From positions 3,224,001 through 3,288,000 of the forward strand of contig NZ_CP028426.1 in NCBI RefSeq assembly GCF_003010915.2: a DNA stretch of 64,000 nt, given 5' to 3'. Both the position numbers and the translations under genes were made by a program. Origin of the DNA: Gulosibacter molinativorax (GTDB taxonomy: Bacteria > Actinomycetota > Actinomycetes > Actinomycetales > Microbacteriaceae). The notes below the pieces were generated by a model that had not been told where the DNA came from, ran no database searches, and saw only the letters and a program-made list of their open reading frames with translations. Below are positions 17,280-25,949 of the stretch, one piece after another (the first letter of the stretch is position 1; every line of letters starts with the position of its first letter).

Positions 17280-18755
17280 CTACGGACGGCGGTGTGGCCA
17301 CTTCGCGTAGACCTTCTCGAGCAGCTCTTCCTCAGCATTCGGCCCGGGCTTCACACCACCCGGAATCCCAGCAAAGAAGACTGCACCGACGAGCCACCAG
17401 ACACCGAAGATGATCCACGGTTGCACGCCGAGGCCAGCGGGCATACCCGGCAGGTACAGGACAACGAGGAACGCGGTGATCGCAACCGAGGTCGCACCAA
17501 CGACAACACCGAAGCCTCCCTTACCACCGACGCGCAGCGGGCGCGGCATGTCCGGTTCCCGCTTGCGGAGCACGACGAACGAAATCGAGACGAGGAGGTA
17601 GGCGATCACGATCATCGGGGAACCAGCATCAACGATCCAGCCGAGCGCCTTGTGCCCGAAGAACGGCGCCGCGGTGGCGATGGCACCGAGAACCAGCAGT
17701 GCGTTGACCGGAGTACCGAACTTCGGGTGCAGCTTGCCGAGCCAAGCGGGGAGCATGCCGCCCTGCGCGAGCGAGTACATGAGGCGCGAGGCGCCCATCT
17801 GCAGCGAGTTCCACGAGGTGACGATTCCGGAGATACCTGCGGCGACCATGAGGTTGCCGAAGAACGCGCCGCCAAACAGCGTGGACATCGCGTCGGCAGC
17901 TGGAAGCGTCGAGCTCGTGAGCTGGTCGGGGGTGAGCGCTGAGGACACCGTGAGGATAATCATGATGTACCAAGCAGCGGCGATCAGTACCGAAATGAAG
18001 GCAATGCGGCCGGTCTTCTTGGGGGACAGGTTCACTTCTTCCGCGGTCTGCGGAATAACGTCGAACCCAACGAACATGAACGGCACGATTACGAGCACCG
18101 CGAAGAAGCCGGTCCAGCCGTTATTGAAGAACGGCTCCATCTTGCTGACTTCACCTGCGGTTACGGATCCGAAAATCTGCAGGAAACCGATCGCGAAGAG
18201 GAAGATCACAACGAACATCTGGAAGGAACCGGCGATTTTCACGCCGAAGATGTTGATGATGGTGATGAGAACGGCGGTGACCGCACCGACGAGCGCCCAG
18301 GACAGATAGACGTCCGAACCACTGATGCTCCAGAGGTGGATTTGGTCGAGGGGTACGACATATTCCAGCGCGGTAGGGAGCGCAACCGCTTCGAACGCGA
18401 CGACGGTCGCGTAGCCGCCGGTGATTCCCCACGAGCCAATAAACGACCAGCGGGGGCCGAGTGCGCGCAGGATGTAGTTGTGCTCGCCACCGGCCTTCGG
18501 CATTGCGGCGACCATTTCGGAGTACACGAGGGCGACAATCGCCATCATCACACCACCGGCGAGCATTGCCCCCGTAGCACCCATGGTCCCGGCTCCATCA
18601 ATCCACCCGCCGACGAGGGTGACCCAACCGAAGCCAACCATGGCACCCACACCAAGGGTGAGGGTGGTCCAGGTGCCGAGCCCGCGTTTAAATCCTGGGG
18701 TTTGTCCAGGCGCTGGTGGTGATTTTTGAACCTTTTGAGGTTTCTGGATGCTCAA
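17280..18755 (-). CDS. APC-superfamily amino acid/amine permease, second of the island
   Basis: A 491-residue membrane transporter with about 12 hydrophobic segments, starting LGVGAMVGFGWVTLVGGW and containing GFDVIPQTAEEVN, a common APC helix 6-7 motif. The start is read as TTG at 18755 with a GGGA upstream; an in-frame ATG further inside is less family-like. Last gene of the island before map, converging on cluster A. It probably imports an amino acid or amine. Substrate not readable. Confidence 0.83.
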   Translation of the reverse strand: MSIQKPQKVQKSPPAPGQTPGFKRGLGTWTTLTLGVGAMVGFGWVTLVGGWIDGAGTMGATGAMLAGGVMMAIVALVYSEMVAAMPKAGGEHNYILRALGPRWSFIGSWGITGGYATVVAFEAVALPTALEYVVPLDQIHLWSISGSDVYLSWALVGAVTAVLITIINIFGVKIAGSFQMFVVIFLFAIGFLQIFGSVTAGEVSKMEPFFNNGWTGFFAVLVIVPFMFVGFDVIPQTAEEVNLSPKKTGRIAFISVLIAAAWYIMIILTVSSALTPDQLTSSTLPAADAMSTLFGGAFFGNLMVAAGISGIVTSWNSLQMGASRLMYSLAQGGMLPAWLGKLHPKFGTPVNALLVLGAIATAAPFFGHKALGWIVDAGSPMIVIAYLLVSISFVVLRKREPDMPRPLRVGGKGGFGVVVGATSVAITAFLVVLYLPGMPAGLGVQPWIIFGVWWLVGAVFFAGIPGGVKPGPNAEEELLEKVYAKWPHRRP

Positions 18756-18937
18756 GTAGCTGTCCCATCATTGCGACGCAGCGACACCATCGTGCCGCTG
18801 AAATTTAAGGAAGAAGCTGCCGTAACAACGACTGCTAAATCGATTTTGCGCGGAAGCGTAAGAGCTGTCAAGTGGCGCGTCAAGGCAGGTGTCATTCAAC
18901 CATGAGGAGAGTCGTGTTGCCGAGGACACTGTGCGCT

Positions 18938-18974
18938 TTGAGCAGCCCATCGATCACCGCGTAGAATCGAAGGA
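18938..18974 (+). promoter_or_regulatory. Leaderless-type promoter of map
   Basis: TTGAGC (18938-18943), 18-base spacer, TAGAAT (18962-18967), then six bases to the map ATG at 18974. This spacing puts the transcript start at or next to the start codon, as in actinobacterial leaderless genes. No separate ribosome site is needed, and GAAGG immediately abuts the ATG. Confidence 0.7.
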
Positions 18975-19807
18975 TGGCCTCGATCTACAAAACCCCCGAC
19001 GAACTTCGCCTCATGGTCCCCGCGGGGATCCTCACCGCACAGGCACTCGACGCAGTTGGCGAGGCCATTCGCCCCGGAATCTCGACCCTCGAACTTGACG
19101 CAATCGCCGAAAAGGTTATCCGCGACGGTGGGGGAGTCCCGAACTTCCAGCTCGTCGATGGATACCACCACACCGTGTGCGCGTCGGTGAACGACGCGAT
19201 CGTGCACGGCATCCCGAACGACACCCCGCTCAAGGCGGGCGACGTCGTGTCGATCGACTGCGGCGCGATGCTGAACGGTTGGAACGGCGACTCGGCTCGT
19301 ACCTGGATTGTTCCGGGCGAGGTTGAGAAACAGGATGCGCAGGGCTGGCTTGACGAGGCGAATCGTGTCTCGGATGCGACCCAAGCGTCGATGTGGGCAG
19401 GGGTCGCGGCGATGGCCTCGGCTCGCCACCTCAACGACATTGGTACCGCGATCGAGAACGCGACGAACGAGCAGCCGGGGACCCTCGGCATCCTCGAGAA
19501 CTATACGGGCCACGGCATCGGACGGAACATGCACGAGGAACCGACGGTGTTCAACTACCGCGTTCGTCGTCGCGGGCCGGTCGTAAAGGCGGGCCTTGCG
19601 ATCTGCATCGAGCCGATGCTGACCGGTGGTAGCGCGGACACGCTCGTTGACGATGATGACTGGACCGTGCGCAGCGCCGATGGCTCGCTCGCCGCGCACT
19701 GGGAGCACACCGTGATTCGTCACAAGGATGGCATCTGGGTGACGACTGCCGAAGATGGCGGCGCGGCAGGCCTCGCGGCGCACGGTGTCACACCCGTCGC
19801 TCCTTAA
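18974..19807 (+). CDS. map: Methionine aminopeptidase type I
   Basis: Removes the N-terminal methionine from nascent proteins. 277 residues. The five metal ligands are visible: two Asp in SIDCGAMLNGWNGDSART, His in TGHGIGRNMHEEP, Glu in CIEPML and Glu in WEHT. Normally it follows adk; here it is driven by its own promoter after the island. The order map-infA-rpmJ-rpsM that follows is the standard actinobacterial one. Confidence 0.95.
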   Translation: MASIYKTPDELRLMVPAGILTAQALDAVGEAIRPGISTLELDAIAEKVIRDGGGVPNFQLVDGYHHTVCASVNDAIVHGIPNDTPLKAGDVVSIDCGAMLNGWNGDSARTWIVPGEVEKQDAQGWLDEANRVSDATQASMWAGVAAMASARHLNDIGTAIENATNEQPGTLGILENYTGHGIGRNMHEEPTVFNYRVRRRGPVVKAGLAICIEPMLTGGSADTLVDDDDWTVRSADGSLAAHWEHTVIRHKDGIWVTTAEDGGAAGLAAHGVTPVAP

Positions 19808-19836
19808 TGCGTCTCAAAAGTCTCCACTATCACACC

Positions 19837-19908
19837 TTGCGTAAATACGTCGGAGCAACCTATACTCGATAGTCGGTGTGTTTAAGCAGCGCTTTTGCGT
19901 TCGCAAAA
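19837..19908 (+). promoter_or_regulatory. infA promoter and leader hairpin
   Basis: TTGCGT (19837-19842), 18-base spacer, TATACT (19861-19866). The roughly 95-base leader contains a 7-2-7 palindrome TTTTGCG-TT-CGCAAAA (19893-19908). Strong by actinobacterial standards and well placed for the infA-rpmJ-rpsM-rpsK-rpoA-rplQ operon. Confidence 0.75.
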
Positions 19909-19967
19909 ACACCTGACTTCCGCATGACTGGCATGCGGGCGATCGACAAGCTAGCGACAGTGAGGCT

Positions 19968-20189
19968 ATGGCCAAGAAAGACGGCGTCATTGAGATCGAG
20001 GGGACAGTGGTCGAGGCATTGCCTAACGCAATGTTTCGCGTCGAACTCTCGAACGGACACAAGGTGCTCGCGCGCATCTCGGGCAAAATGCGGCAGCACT
20101 ACATCCGCATTCTCCCGGAAGACCGAGTGATTGTAGAGCTCAGCCCCTACGACCTTACGCGCGGCCGAATCGTCTACCGCTACAAGTAA
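19968..20189 (+). CDS. infA: Translation initiation factor IF-1
   Basis: A 73-residue S1/OB-fold protein that binds the 30S A-site. The sequence [20 protein letters not shown] with [20 protein letters not shown] is diagnostic. Usual length, complete. First gene of the ribosomal alpha-operon segment. Confidence 0.98.
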   Translation: MAKKDGVIEIEGTVVEALPNAMFRVELSNGHKVLARISGKMRQHYIRILPEDRVIVELSPYDLTRGRIVYRYK

Positions 20190-20273
20190 GCAAGTTGCTC
20201 GCCCGGCCAGATAAGGAACGGCCGACACATTCCCGTGTCGGCACGAGGCCAGCGATACAAAGGAATATGACTC

Positions 20274-20387
20274 ATGAAGGTCAAGCCCTCCGTGAAGAAG
20301 ATCTGTGACAACTGCCGTGTGATTCGTCGCCACGGTCGCGTCATGGTGATCTGCTCGAACCCGCGCCACAAGCAGCGCCAGGGTTAA
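20274..20387 (+). CDS. rpmJ: 50S ribosomal protein L36
   Basis: Only 37 residues: [20 protein letters not shown] followed by a segment ending [11 protein letters not shown]. The zinc-ribbon ligands Cys11, Cys14, Cys27 and His32 are all present, so this is the zinc-containing form. AAAGGA lies upstream of the ATG. Standard place between infA and rpsM. Confidence 0.97.
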   Translation: MKVKPSVKKICDNCRVIRRHGRVMVICSNPRHKQRQG

Positions 20388-20508
20388 GCACAACTCAATA
20401 CTGAAGTCGCAGCGATAAGACGCCCGGGAAGCCGGGCAGACACCTCCGGGCGCGAGGCCGGGGCCCAGTCACTGCACCAAACCTCAACACTAAACAGGAG
20501 ACCACTCC

Positions 20509-20883
20509 ATGGCACGTCTAGCAGGCGTTGACCTCCCCCGCGAAAAGCGGACCGAGATCGCTCTTACTTACATCTACGGCATCGGCCGTACTCGTGCGCT
20601 CAAGACGCTCGAAGTTACCGGCATTGACGGCAACATCCGCGTGAAGGACCTCACCGACGAACAGCTCGTGGCGCTTCGCGACCACATCGAGGGTACGTAT
20701 CAGGTCGAGGGTGACCTCCGCCGTGAGGTTGCCGCCGACATTCGCCGCAAGGTCGAAATCGGTAGCTACCAGGGCATCCGCCACCGCCGTGGCCTTCCGG
20801 TTCACGGCCAGCGCACCAAGACCAACGCGCGTTCGCGCAAGGGTCCGAAGCGTACCGTCGCCGGCAAGAAGAAGGCGAAGTAA
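20509..20883 (+). CDS. rpsM: 30S ribosomal protein S13
   Basis: 124 residues starting [20 protein letters not shown], with the conserved basic C-terminal tail [20 protein letters not shown] that contacts tRNA. CAGGAG precedes the ATG. Normal length and position. Confidence 0.98.
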   Translation: MARLAGVDLPREKRTEIALTYIYGIGRTRALKTLEVTGIDGNIRVKDLTDEQLVALRDHIEGTYQVEGDLRREVAADIRRKVEIGSYQGIRHRRGLPVHGQRTKTNARSRKGPKRTVAGKKKAK

Positions 20884-20934
20884 CCCATCCGTTTACCGGA
20901 TGTGAGTGAACCGAATTTCGTAGGAGAGTAAGAA

Positions 20935-21330
20935 TTGGCTACCCCAAAGACTGCGCGTAAGACGCGTCGTAAGCAGAGCAAGAACGTTGCCGTTGGTCAG
21001 GCGCACATCAAGTCGACCTTCAACAACACCATCATTTCGATCACCGACACCACGGGTGCTGTCATCAGCTGGGCATCCTCGGGTGGCGTTGGCTACAAGG
21101 GTTCGCGTAAGTCGACTCCGTTCGCCGCACAGCTCGCCGCAGAGGCAGCTGCTCGCCAGGCGCAGGAGCACGGCATGAAGAAGGTTGACGTCTTCGTGAA
21201 GGGCCCGGGTTCGGGTCGTGAAACCGCGATCCGTTCGCTCCAGGCTGCTGGCCTCGAGGTCGGACAGATCAACGACGTCACCCCGCAGGCGCACAACGGT
21301 TGCCGCCCGCCGAAGCGCCGCCGCGTCTAA
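20935..21330 (+). CDS. rpsK: 30S ribosomal protein S11
   Basis: 131 residues, TTG start with GGAGAG upstream. The segments [34 protein letters not shown] and the C-terminus [12 protein letters not shown] are diagnostic. The hairpin-forming stretch GTCGCCCG...CGGGCGAC at about 21340-21372 follows. rpsD (S4), which sits between rpsK and rpoA in some actinobacteria, is absent here. Confidence 0.97.
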   Translation: MATPKTARKTRRKQSKNVAVGQAHIKSTFNNTIISITDTTGAVISWASSGGVGYKGSRKSTPFAAQLAAEAAARQAQEHGMKKVDVFVKGPGSGRETAIRSLQAAGLEVGQINDVTPQAHNGCRPPKRRRV

Positions 21331-21493
21331 TTGTGTCTAGTCGCCCGTTCTCACTTCGTGAGCGCGGGCGACTGCACCGGTCTTGACACCGGATTCCGTT
21401 TGTCCTCCGCATTCTCCCTAACTCCCTTCGGGTCATTCCCGTTGGATACGCCAAGCGTCATATAGCGGACGCTTTGCCGAAAGGAACCACACA

Positions 21494-22489
21494 GTGCTCA
21501 TTGCACAGCGCCCCACACTCACCGAGGAGAACGTATCCGAGTACCGCTCACGGTTCGTTATCGAGCCGCTTGAGCCGGGTTTCGGTTACACGCTCGGAAA
21601 TTCGCTGCGTCGTACGCTGCTTAGCTCCATTCCTGGTGCCGCAGTCACGAGCATTCGCCTCGACAATGTTCAGCACGAATTCACCACCATCCCGGGTGTG
21701 AAGGAAGACGTGACGGAGATCATCCTGAACGTCAAGCGTCTTGTCGTCTCGAGTGAGCACGACGAGCCCATCACCGCGTACCTCCGTAAGACGGGTGCCG
21801 GTGAAGTTACCGCAGCGGACATCTCGGCTCCCGCCGGTGTTGAGATCCACAACCCCTCGCTGGTAATCGCAACGCTTAACGACGACGCAAAGTTCGAGCT
21901 CGAGCTCACCATTGAGCGCGGCCGCGGCTACGTGTCGGCACAGCAGAACCGTAACGAGTACTCGGACACCGGTCAGATTCCGGTTGACTCGATCTACTCG
22001 CCGGTTCTCAAGGTGACCTACCGCGTTGAGGCAACCCGTGCGGGTGAGCGCACCGACTTCGACCGTCTCATCGTTGACGTTGAGACCAAGCAGTCGATGG
22101 CTCCCCGTGACGCGATCGCCTCAGCAGGTACCACCCTCGTTGAGCTGTTCAGCCTCGCGCGTGAACTCAACGTCGAAGCAGAAGGTATCGAAATTGGCCC
22201 GGCCCCGGTCGAGCAGGTCATCAGCGATGAGCTCTCCATGAGCATCAACGACCTTGACCTTTCGGTGCGCTCCTACAACTGCCTCATGCGTGAGGGTGTA
22301 ACGACTGTTTCGCAGCTCGTTGCGCTGAGCGAGAGCCAGCTTCTGAACATCCGCAACTTCGGCCAGAAGTCGGTTGACGAGGTCCGCGACAAGCTCGCAT
22401 CCCTCGGTCTGACCCTCAAGGACAGCGTTCCGGGCTTCGAAGGCACCCACTTCTATGGTGCTGGCGAAGACAGCGGCGAATACATCTAA
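21494..22489 (+). CDS. rpoA: DNA-directed RNA polymerase subunit alpha
   Basis: 331 residues with GTG start and an AAAGGA site. The N-terminal dimerisation domain ([20 protein letters not shown]) and C-terminal domain ([34 protein letters not shown]) are complete. Normal length. Confidence 0.98.
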   Translation: MLIAQRPTLTEENVSEYRSRFVIEPLEPGFGYTLGNSLRRTLLSSIPGAAVTSIRLDNVQHEFTTIPGVKEDVTEIILNVKRLVVSSEHDEPITAYLRKTGAGEVTAADISAPAGVEIHNPSLVIATLNDDAKFELELTIERGRGYVSAQQNRNEYSDTGQIPVDSIYSPVLKVTYRVEATRAGERTDFDRLIVDVETKQSMAPRDAIASAGTTLVELFSLARELNVEAEGIEIGPAPVEQVISDELSMSINDLDLSVRSYNCLMREGVTTVSQLVALSESQLLNIRNFGQKSVDEVRDKLASLGLTLKDSVPGFEGTHFYGAGEDSGEYI

Positions 22490-22528
22490 GCCGCACTAGC
22501 GGCCCGTATCTGAGAAAGAGAACTACGA

Positions 22529-23128
22529 ATGCCTAAGCCCAACAAGGGACCGCGCCTCGGAAGCGGCCCGTCTCACGAGCGTCTCCTGCTTGGCAACCTC
22601 GCTGCGCAGCTGTTCACGCACAAGCGCATCCAGACCACCGAGACCAAGGCTAAGCGCCTGCAGCCGGTGGCCGAGCGCCTCGTGACCCACGCGAAGAAGG
22701 GTGACCTCGCTGCACGCCGTCGCGTGCTCCAGGTCATCACCGACCGTGGTGTCGTGCACGAGCTGTTCACCGAGATCGCTCCGCTGGTTGCAGAGCGTCC
22801 GGGTGGCTACACGCGCATCATCAAGACTGGTTACCGCAAGGGCGACAACGCTCCGATGGCCGTGATTGAGCTCGTGCTCGAGCCCGTTCAGTTCAAGAAC
22901 AAGGCTGCTTCGGCTGAGGCCCCGGCCGCTTCGGAAGCTCCTGCTGATGAGGCTCCGGTTGTCGAGGAGTCGGCTGAGACCGCAGACGTCGAGGTCACCG
23001 AGGCTGACGAGGCCGCCGTCGAGGCTGCTGAGGCTTCGGCTGACGAGGCTGCTGCTGCTGAGGAGGCCGCTGAGGCTGACTCTGACGCTCCGGCTGAGGA
23101 AGCTGCTGCTGAGGAAGAGACCAAGTAG
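22529..23128 (+). CDS. rplQ: 50S ribosomal protein L17 with acidic Ala/Glu-rich tail
   Basis: 199 residues. The core L17 (residues 1-117: [20 protein letters not shown] to [10 protein letters not shown]) is followed by about 80 residues made almost only of Ala, Glu, Asp, Ser and Val. Such low-complexity tails are common in actinobacterial L17. The tail is probably disordered; its role is unknown. Confidence 0.97.
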   Translation: MPKPNKGPRLGSGPSHERLLLGNLAAQLFTHKRIQTTETKAKRLQPVAERLVTHAKKGDLAARRRVLQVITDRGVVHELFTEIAPLVAERPGGYTRIIKTGYRKGDNAPMAVIELVLEPVQFKNKAASAEAPAASEAPADEAPVVEESAETADVEVTEADEAAVEAAEASADEAAAAEEAAEADSDAPAEEAAAEEETK

Positions 23129-23153
23129 GTTTCGCCTTCCGGTAACGCTTTGG

Positions 23154-23182
23154 ACCCCCGCACTTCGGTGCGGGGGTTCTTT
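23154..23182 (+). terminator. Rho-independent terminator after rplQ
   Basis: A 10-bp stem ACCCCCGCAC with TTCG tetraloop and GTGCGGGGGT, followed by TCTTT. A textbook terminator ending the alpha operon, so truA about 7 kb away is transcribed separately. Confidence 0.88.
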
Positions 23183-23244
23183 GCGTTTCCGGGGCATTGC
23201 GTTCGCGCTTCCGTGCTTCGCGCTTCCGACATTCAAGTAAATTC

Positions 23245-23440
23245 GTCACTCGATGTAGCCCTGGGCATCGAGGACTGCATTTCGTGACGGGCTTATGGGG
23301 GATGCTGCGCAAGCCGGTCACTCGATGTAGTTGCGGGGCTGTGGAGTGCATTTCGTGACGGGTTTGCGGTGGGGCTGGGTGCAATCCGGTCACTCGATGC
23401 GATTTCGGGGCCGTGAAGTGCATTTGGTGACGGATTTGCG
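23245..23440. repeat. Three tandem 72-bp repeats, same family as 1655-1920
   Basis: Units start at 23245, 23317 and 23389, each beginning GTCACTCGATG and containing CATTTSGTGACGG and, in the best copy, GGTTTGCGGTGGGG. The two ends (GTCACTCGATG / CATTTCGTGAC) are near-inverted, so each unit can fold. The wider gap 23129-23555 carries no gene beyond the terminator and regulator promoter. Confidence 0.85.
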
Positions 23441-23507
23441 GGGAGGGAGGGCCGCCGCGAAGCCTCGAACGGATGCGCATAACGAGAAAACAAGCATCGT
23501 CGCGTTG

Positions 23508-23567
23508 ACTTTGGGTCACTCTGACACTAACCTCGCTCTAACAGTTAGGGTGAAAATGACTCAAAGT
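23508..23567 (+). promoter_or_regulatory. Inverted repeat around the start of the Nudix regulator gene
   Basis: ACTTTGGGTCA (23508-23518) and ATGACTCAAAGT (23556-23567, overlapping the ATG) are inverted copies with one mismatch. They are candidate self-binding sites for the regulator. Weak evidence without a second example. Confidence 0.35.
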
Positions 23568-24278
23568 AGTGTCGCGCTCGGCAACGACAACGGCAACGGC
23601 AACGTCATCCGCCTCGCGGTGTCGACAGTGATCTTCGCGCTGCGTCCGGCGAAACATCCCTCAAAGAAGTGGGACATTGTGATGCCTGTCGTTCTGCGAA
23701 CCCGCGATCCACACGAGGGCAAGTGGGCGCTGCCGGGAGGCTGGCTCCGCGAGGATGAGGGGCTCGCCGCCGCAGCGAGCCGCACCCTCGCCGAAACCAC
23801 GGGCCTGCATCCTGCGTATCTCGAGCAGCTCTACGCCTTCGGGGCGGTCGATCGCTCGCCGACGCGCGTCGTGTCGGTTTTGTATTGGGCACTCCTTCGG
23901 GCGGATGCTGTGCAGCAGCGCGCGACGCCCGAAAACGTCGAATGGTTCTCGGTGGATGGCCTTTGGGGCCTAGCCTTCGATCACGATGAGATCGTGCAGT
24001 ACGCGCTCTGGCGGCTGCAGAACAAGCTCGACTACAGCGGAATCGCGCAGGGATTCCTGCCGGAATTGTTCACGCTGTCCGATCTGCGCGAAGTGCACGA
24101 GGCCGTGCTGAACAAGCCGCTCGACCCCGCGAACTTCCGCCGCCAGGTCGAGGGCTCGGGGGAGATCGTGCCGACGGACCAGTTCCGCAAAGGCAGCCAT
24201 CGCCCCGCACGGCTGTATCGCACAAATTCCGAGGTTGCCCTTGCGAGCCACGGACCGCTGAAGCCGGACACGCAATGA
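23556..24278 (+). CDS. Nudix-related transcriptional regulator of NAD synthesis (NrtR-like)
   Basis: 240 residues: an N-terminal Nudix fold (VVLRTRDPHEGKWALPGGWL, with the Nudix-box region LAAAASRTLAETTGLHP lacking the REExxEE catalytic glutamates) and a C-terminal winged helix (LFTLSDLREVHEAVLNKPLD, FRRQVEGSGEIVPT). The degenerate Nudix box fits a ligand sensor instead of a hydrolase, as in NrtR proteins that sense ADP-ribose or NAD-related metabolites. The ATG at 23556 is preceded by TTAGGG. It sits directly upstream of nadA-nadB-nadC, supporting this assignment. Confidence 0.85.
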   Translation: MTQSSVALGNDNGNGNVIRLAVSTVIFALRPAKHPSKKWDIVMPVVLRTRDPHEGKWALPGGWLREDEGLAAAASRTLAETTGLHPAYLEQLYAFGAVDRSPTRVVSVLYWALLRADAVQQRATPENVEWFSVDGLWGLAFDHDEIVQYALWRLQNKLDYSGIAQGFLPELFTLSDLREVHEAVLNKPLDPANFRRQVEGSGEIVPTDQFRKGSHRPARLYRTNSEVALASHGPLKPDTQ

Positions 24279-24303
24279 GCGGGTAAGCACCGAGCGCACG
24301 CCG

Positions 24304-24437
24304 CATTGCCGGTAGCGCTCAGGATTGGCGAAGTGCGGGCAAGGGCAAGCGCTACCGGCAATGAGCGCAATCCGCTGCATTGCGGGTAGCCGCCAAGATT
24401 GCCGAAGTACGGGCAAGGGCAAGCGCTACCGGCAATG
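24304..24437. repeat. Two successive long hairpins between regulator and nadA
   Basis: CATTGCCGGTAGCGCT (24304-24319) pairs exactly with AGCGCTACCGGCAATG (24348-24363). A second set, CATTGCGGGTAGC (24378-24390) with AGCGCTACCGGCAATG (24422-24437), repeats the layout imperfectly. The loops also share CGAAGTRCGGGCAAGGGCAA. Probably a duplicated palindromic element; it may attenuate transcription into nadA. Confidence 0.75.
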
Positions 24438-24577
24438 AGAACCGGCGACGCCCCCGCGCTGTCCACGACAGCACAAGTGCAGCGCACACCCCCACCGCAC
24501 CTCAAACCAACCAACACGCAGCACCGACGCTGCGCACTCACGAAACCCAGCGCATCCACGCACCAAAGGAAACAACG

Positions 24578-25885
24578 ATGTCTCACACCGCAACCACCGA
24601 AAACAAGGCGTCCGTCGCCCAGAACATCGGTCGCATCGCCCGCAAACAGAGCAACCAGTCGGCCTGCGGCACCGACCTCGCCGAGCCCACCTGGGACTTC
24701 GACCGCATCCCCGGATATGGGCCCGGCGCATCCGCCCGCGACATCATCCCGCTGAACGCGCCAACGCAGGGAACCCTGCCCGCCGAATACCGCGAGGCAT
24801 CCGACGAGGAGCTGCACCAGCGCATCCAAGCCGCCAAAGACACGCTCCAAGACAAGCTCGTGATTCTCGGCCACTTCTACCAGCGCGACGAGGTCGTGCA
24901 GCTCGCCGATTACGTGGGCGACTCGTTCCAGCTTGCGAAGGCGGCCCTCGCGCATCCTGATGCCGAGGCGATCGTGTTCTGCGGTGTGCACTTCATGGCC
25001 GAGACGGCCGACATGCTCTCGAACCCGAACCAGCACGTCATCCTGCCGAACCTCGCGGCGGGCTGCTCGATGGCCGACATGGCGAACATCGATCAGGTCG
25101 AGGATGCGTGGGAGCAGCTCGTCGAGATCTACGGCGACGAGGCGGATGCGGAGGGTCGAGTGCCGCTCGTGCCGGTCACCTACATGAATTCCTCGGCGGC
25201 GATCAAGGCGTTCTGCGGGCGCAACGGCGGCATCGTGTGTACGTCGTCGAATGCGTCGACGGTGCTCGAGTGGGCGTTCGAGCGCGGGCAGCGGGTGATC
25301 TTCTTCCCGGACCAGCACCTCGGCCGCAATACCGCGAAGGCGATGGGCATCAGCCTCGAGGACATGCCGCTGTGGCGCCCAAACCTGCCGCTCGGTGGCA
25401 ACACCGAGGATGCGCTCGAGAGGGCGAAAGTGATTCTCTGGAACGGCTTCTGCTCGGTGCACAAGCGCTTCACCGTGAAGCAGATCGAGCAGGCCCGCGA
25501 GCAGTACCCCGACGTGCGCGTGATCGTGCACCCCGAGTGTCCGATGGATGTGGTGGATGCGGCCGACGAGTCGGGCTCGACCGACTACATCCGCAAGGCG
25601 GTCGAGGCGGCGCCGGCTGGGTCGACGATCGCGATCGGCACCGAGATCAACCTCGTGCAACGGCTCGCGGCCGAATACCCGCAGCACACGATCTTCTGCC
25701 TCGACGACGTGGTTTGCCCCTGCTCGACGATGTACCGCATCCACCCGGGCTACCTCGCGTGGGTGCTCGAGGGGCTCGTCGCGGGCGAAGTGCGCAACCG
25801 GATTTCGGTGGATGCGGCGGTCGCAGAACCAGCGCGCGTCGCGCTCGAGCGGATGCTCGCGGCGCTTCCGGCGGTGCGGTCGTGA
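24578..25885 (+). CDS. nadA: Quinolinate synthase A
   Basis: [4Fe-4S] enzyme condensing iminoaspartate with dihydroxyacetone phosphate to quinolinate. 435 residues. Cluster cysteines are in NLAAGCSMADM, HPECPMDV and the CLDDVVCPCSTMYRI block. The ATG at 24578 has AAAGGA seven bases upstream; the open frame upstream of it overlaps the hairpin repeats. First enzyme gene of a nadA-nadB-nadC-desulfurase operon. Confidence 0.94.
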   Translation: MSHTATTENKASVAQNIGRIARKQSNQSACGTDLAEPTWDFDRIPGYGPGASARDIIPLNAPTQGTLPAEYREASDEELHQRIQAAKDTLQDKLVILGHFYQRDEVVQLADYVGDSFQLAKAALAHPDAEAIVFCGVHFMAETADMLSNPNQHVILPNLAAGCSMADMANIDQVEDAWEQLVEIYGDEADAEGRVPLVPVTYMNSSAAIKAFCGRNGGIVCTSSNASTVLEWAFERGQRVIFFPDQHLGRNTAKAMGISLEDMPLWRPNLPLGGNTEDALERAKVILWNGFCSVHKRFTVKQIEQAREQYPDVRVIVHPECPMDVVDAADESGSTDYIRKAVEAAPAGSTIAIGTEINLVQRLAAEYPQHTIFCLDDVVCPCSTMYRIHPGYLAWVLEGLVAGEVRNRISVDAAVAEPARVALERMLAALPAVRS

Positions 25886-25940
25886 GGCGCTTCGCTCCTC
25901 TTGTATGGCGAAGCCCGTATCGAGAGGCGGCGACACGAAG
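25886..25940. repeat. REP-like remnant between nadA and nadB
   Basis: GAGGCGCTTCGCTCCTC and GCGAAGCCCGTATCGAGAGG match parts of the GAGTAG-hairpin-TATCGAG element. It fills the 64-base gap before nadB. Confidence 0.5.
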
Positions 25941-25949
25941 GGCAAAACC

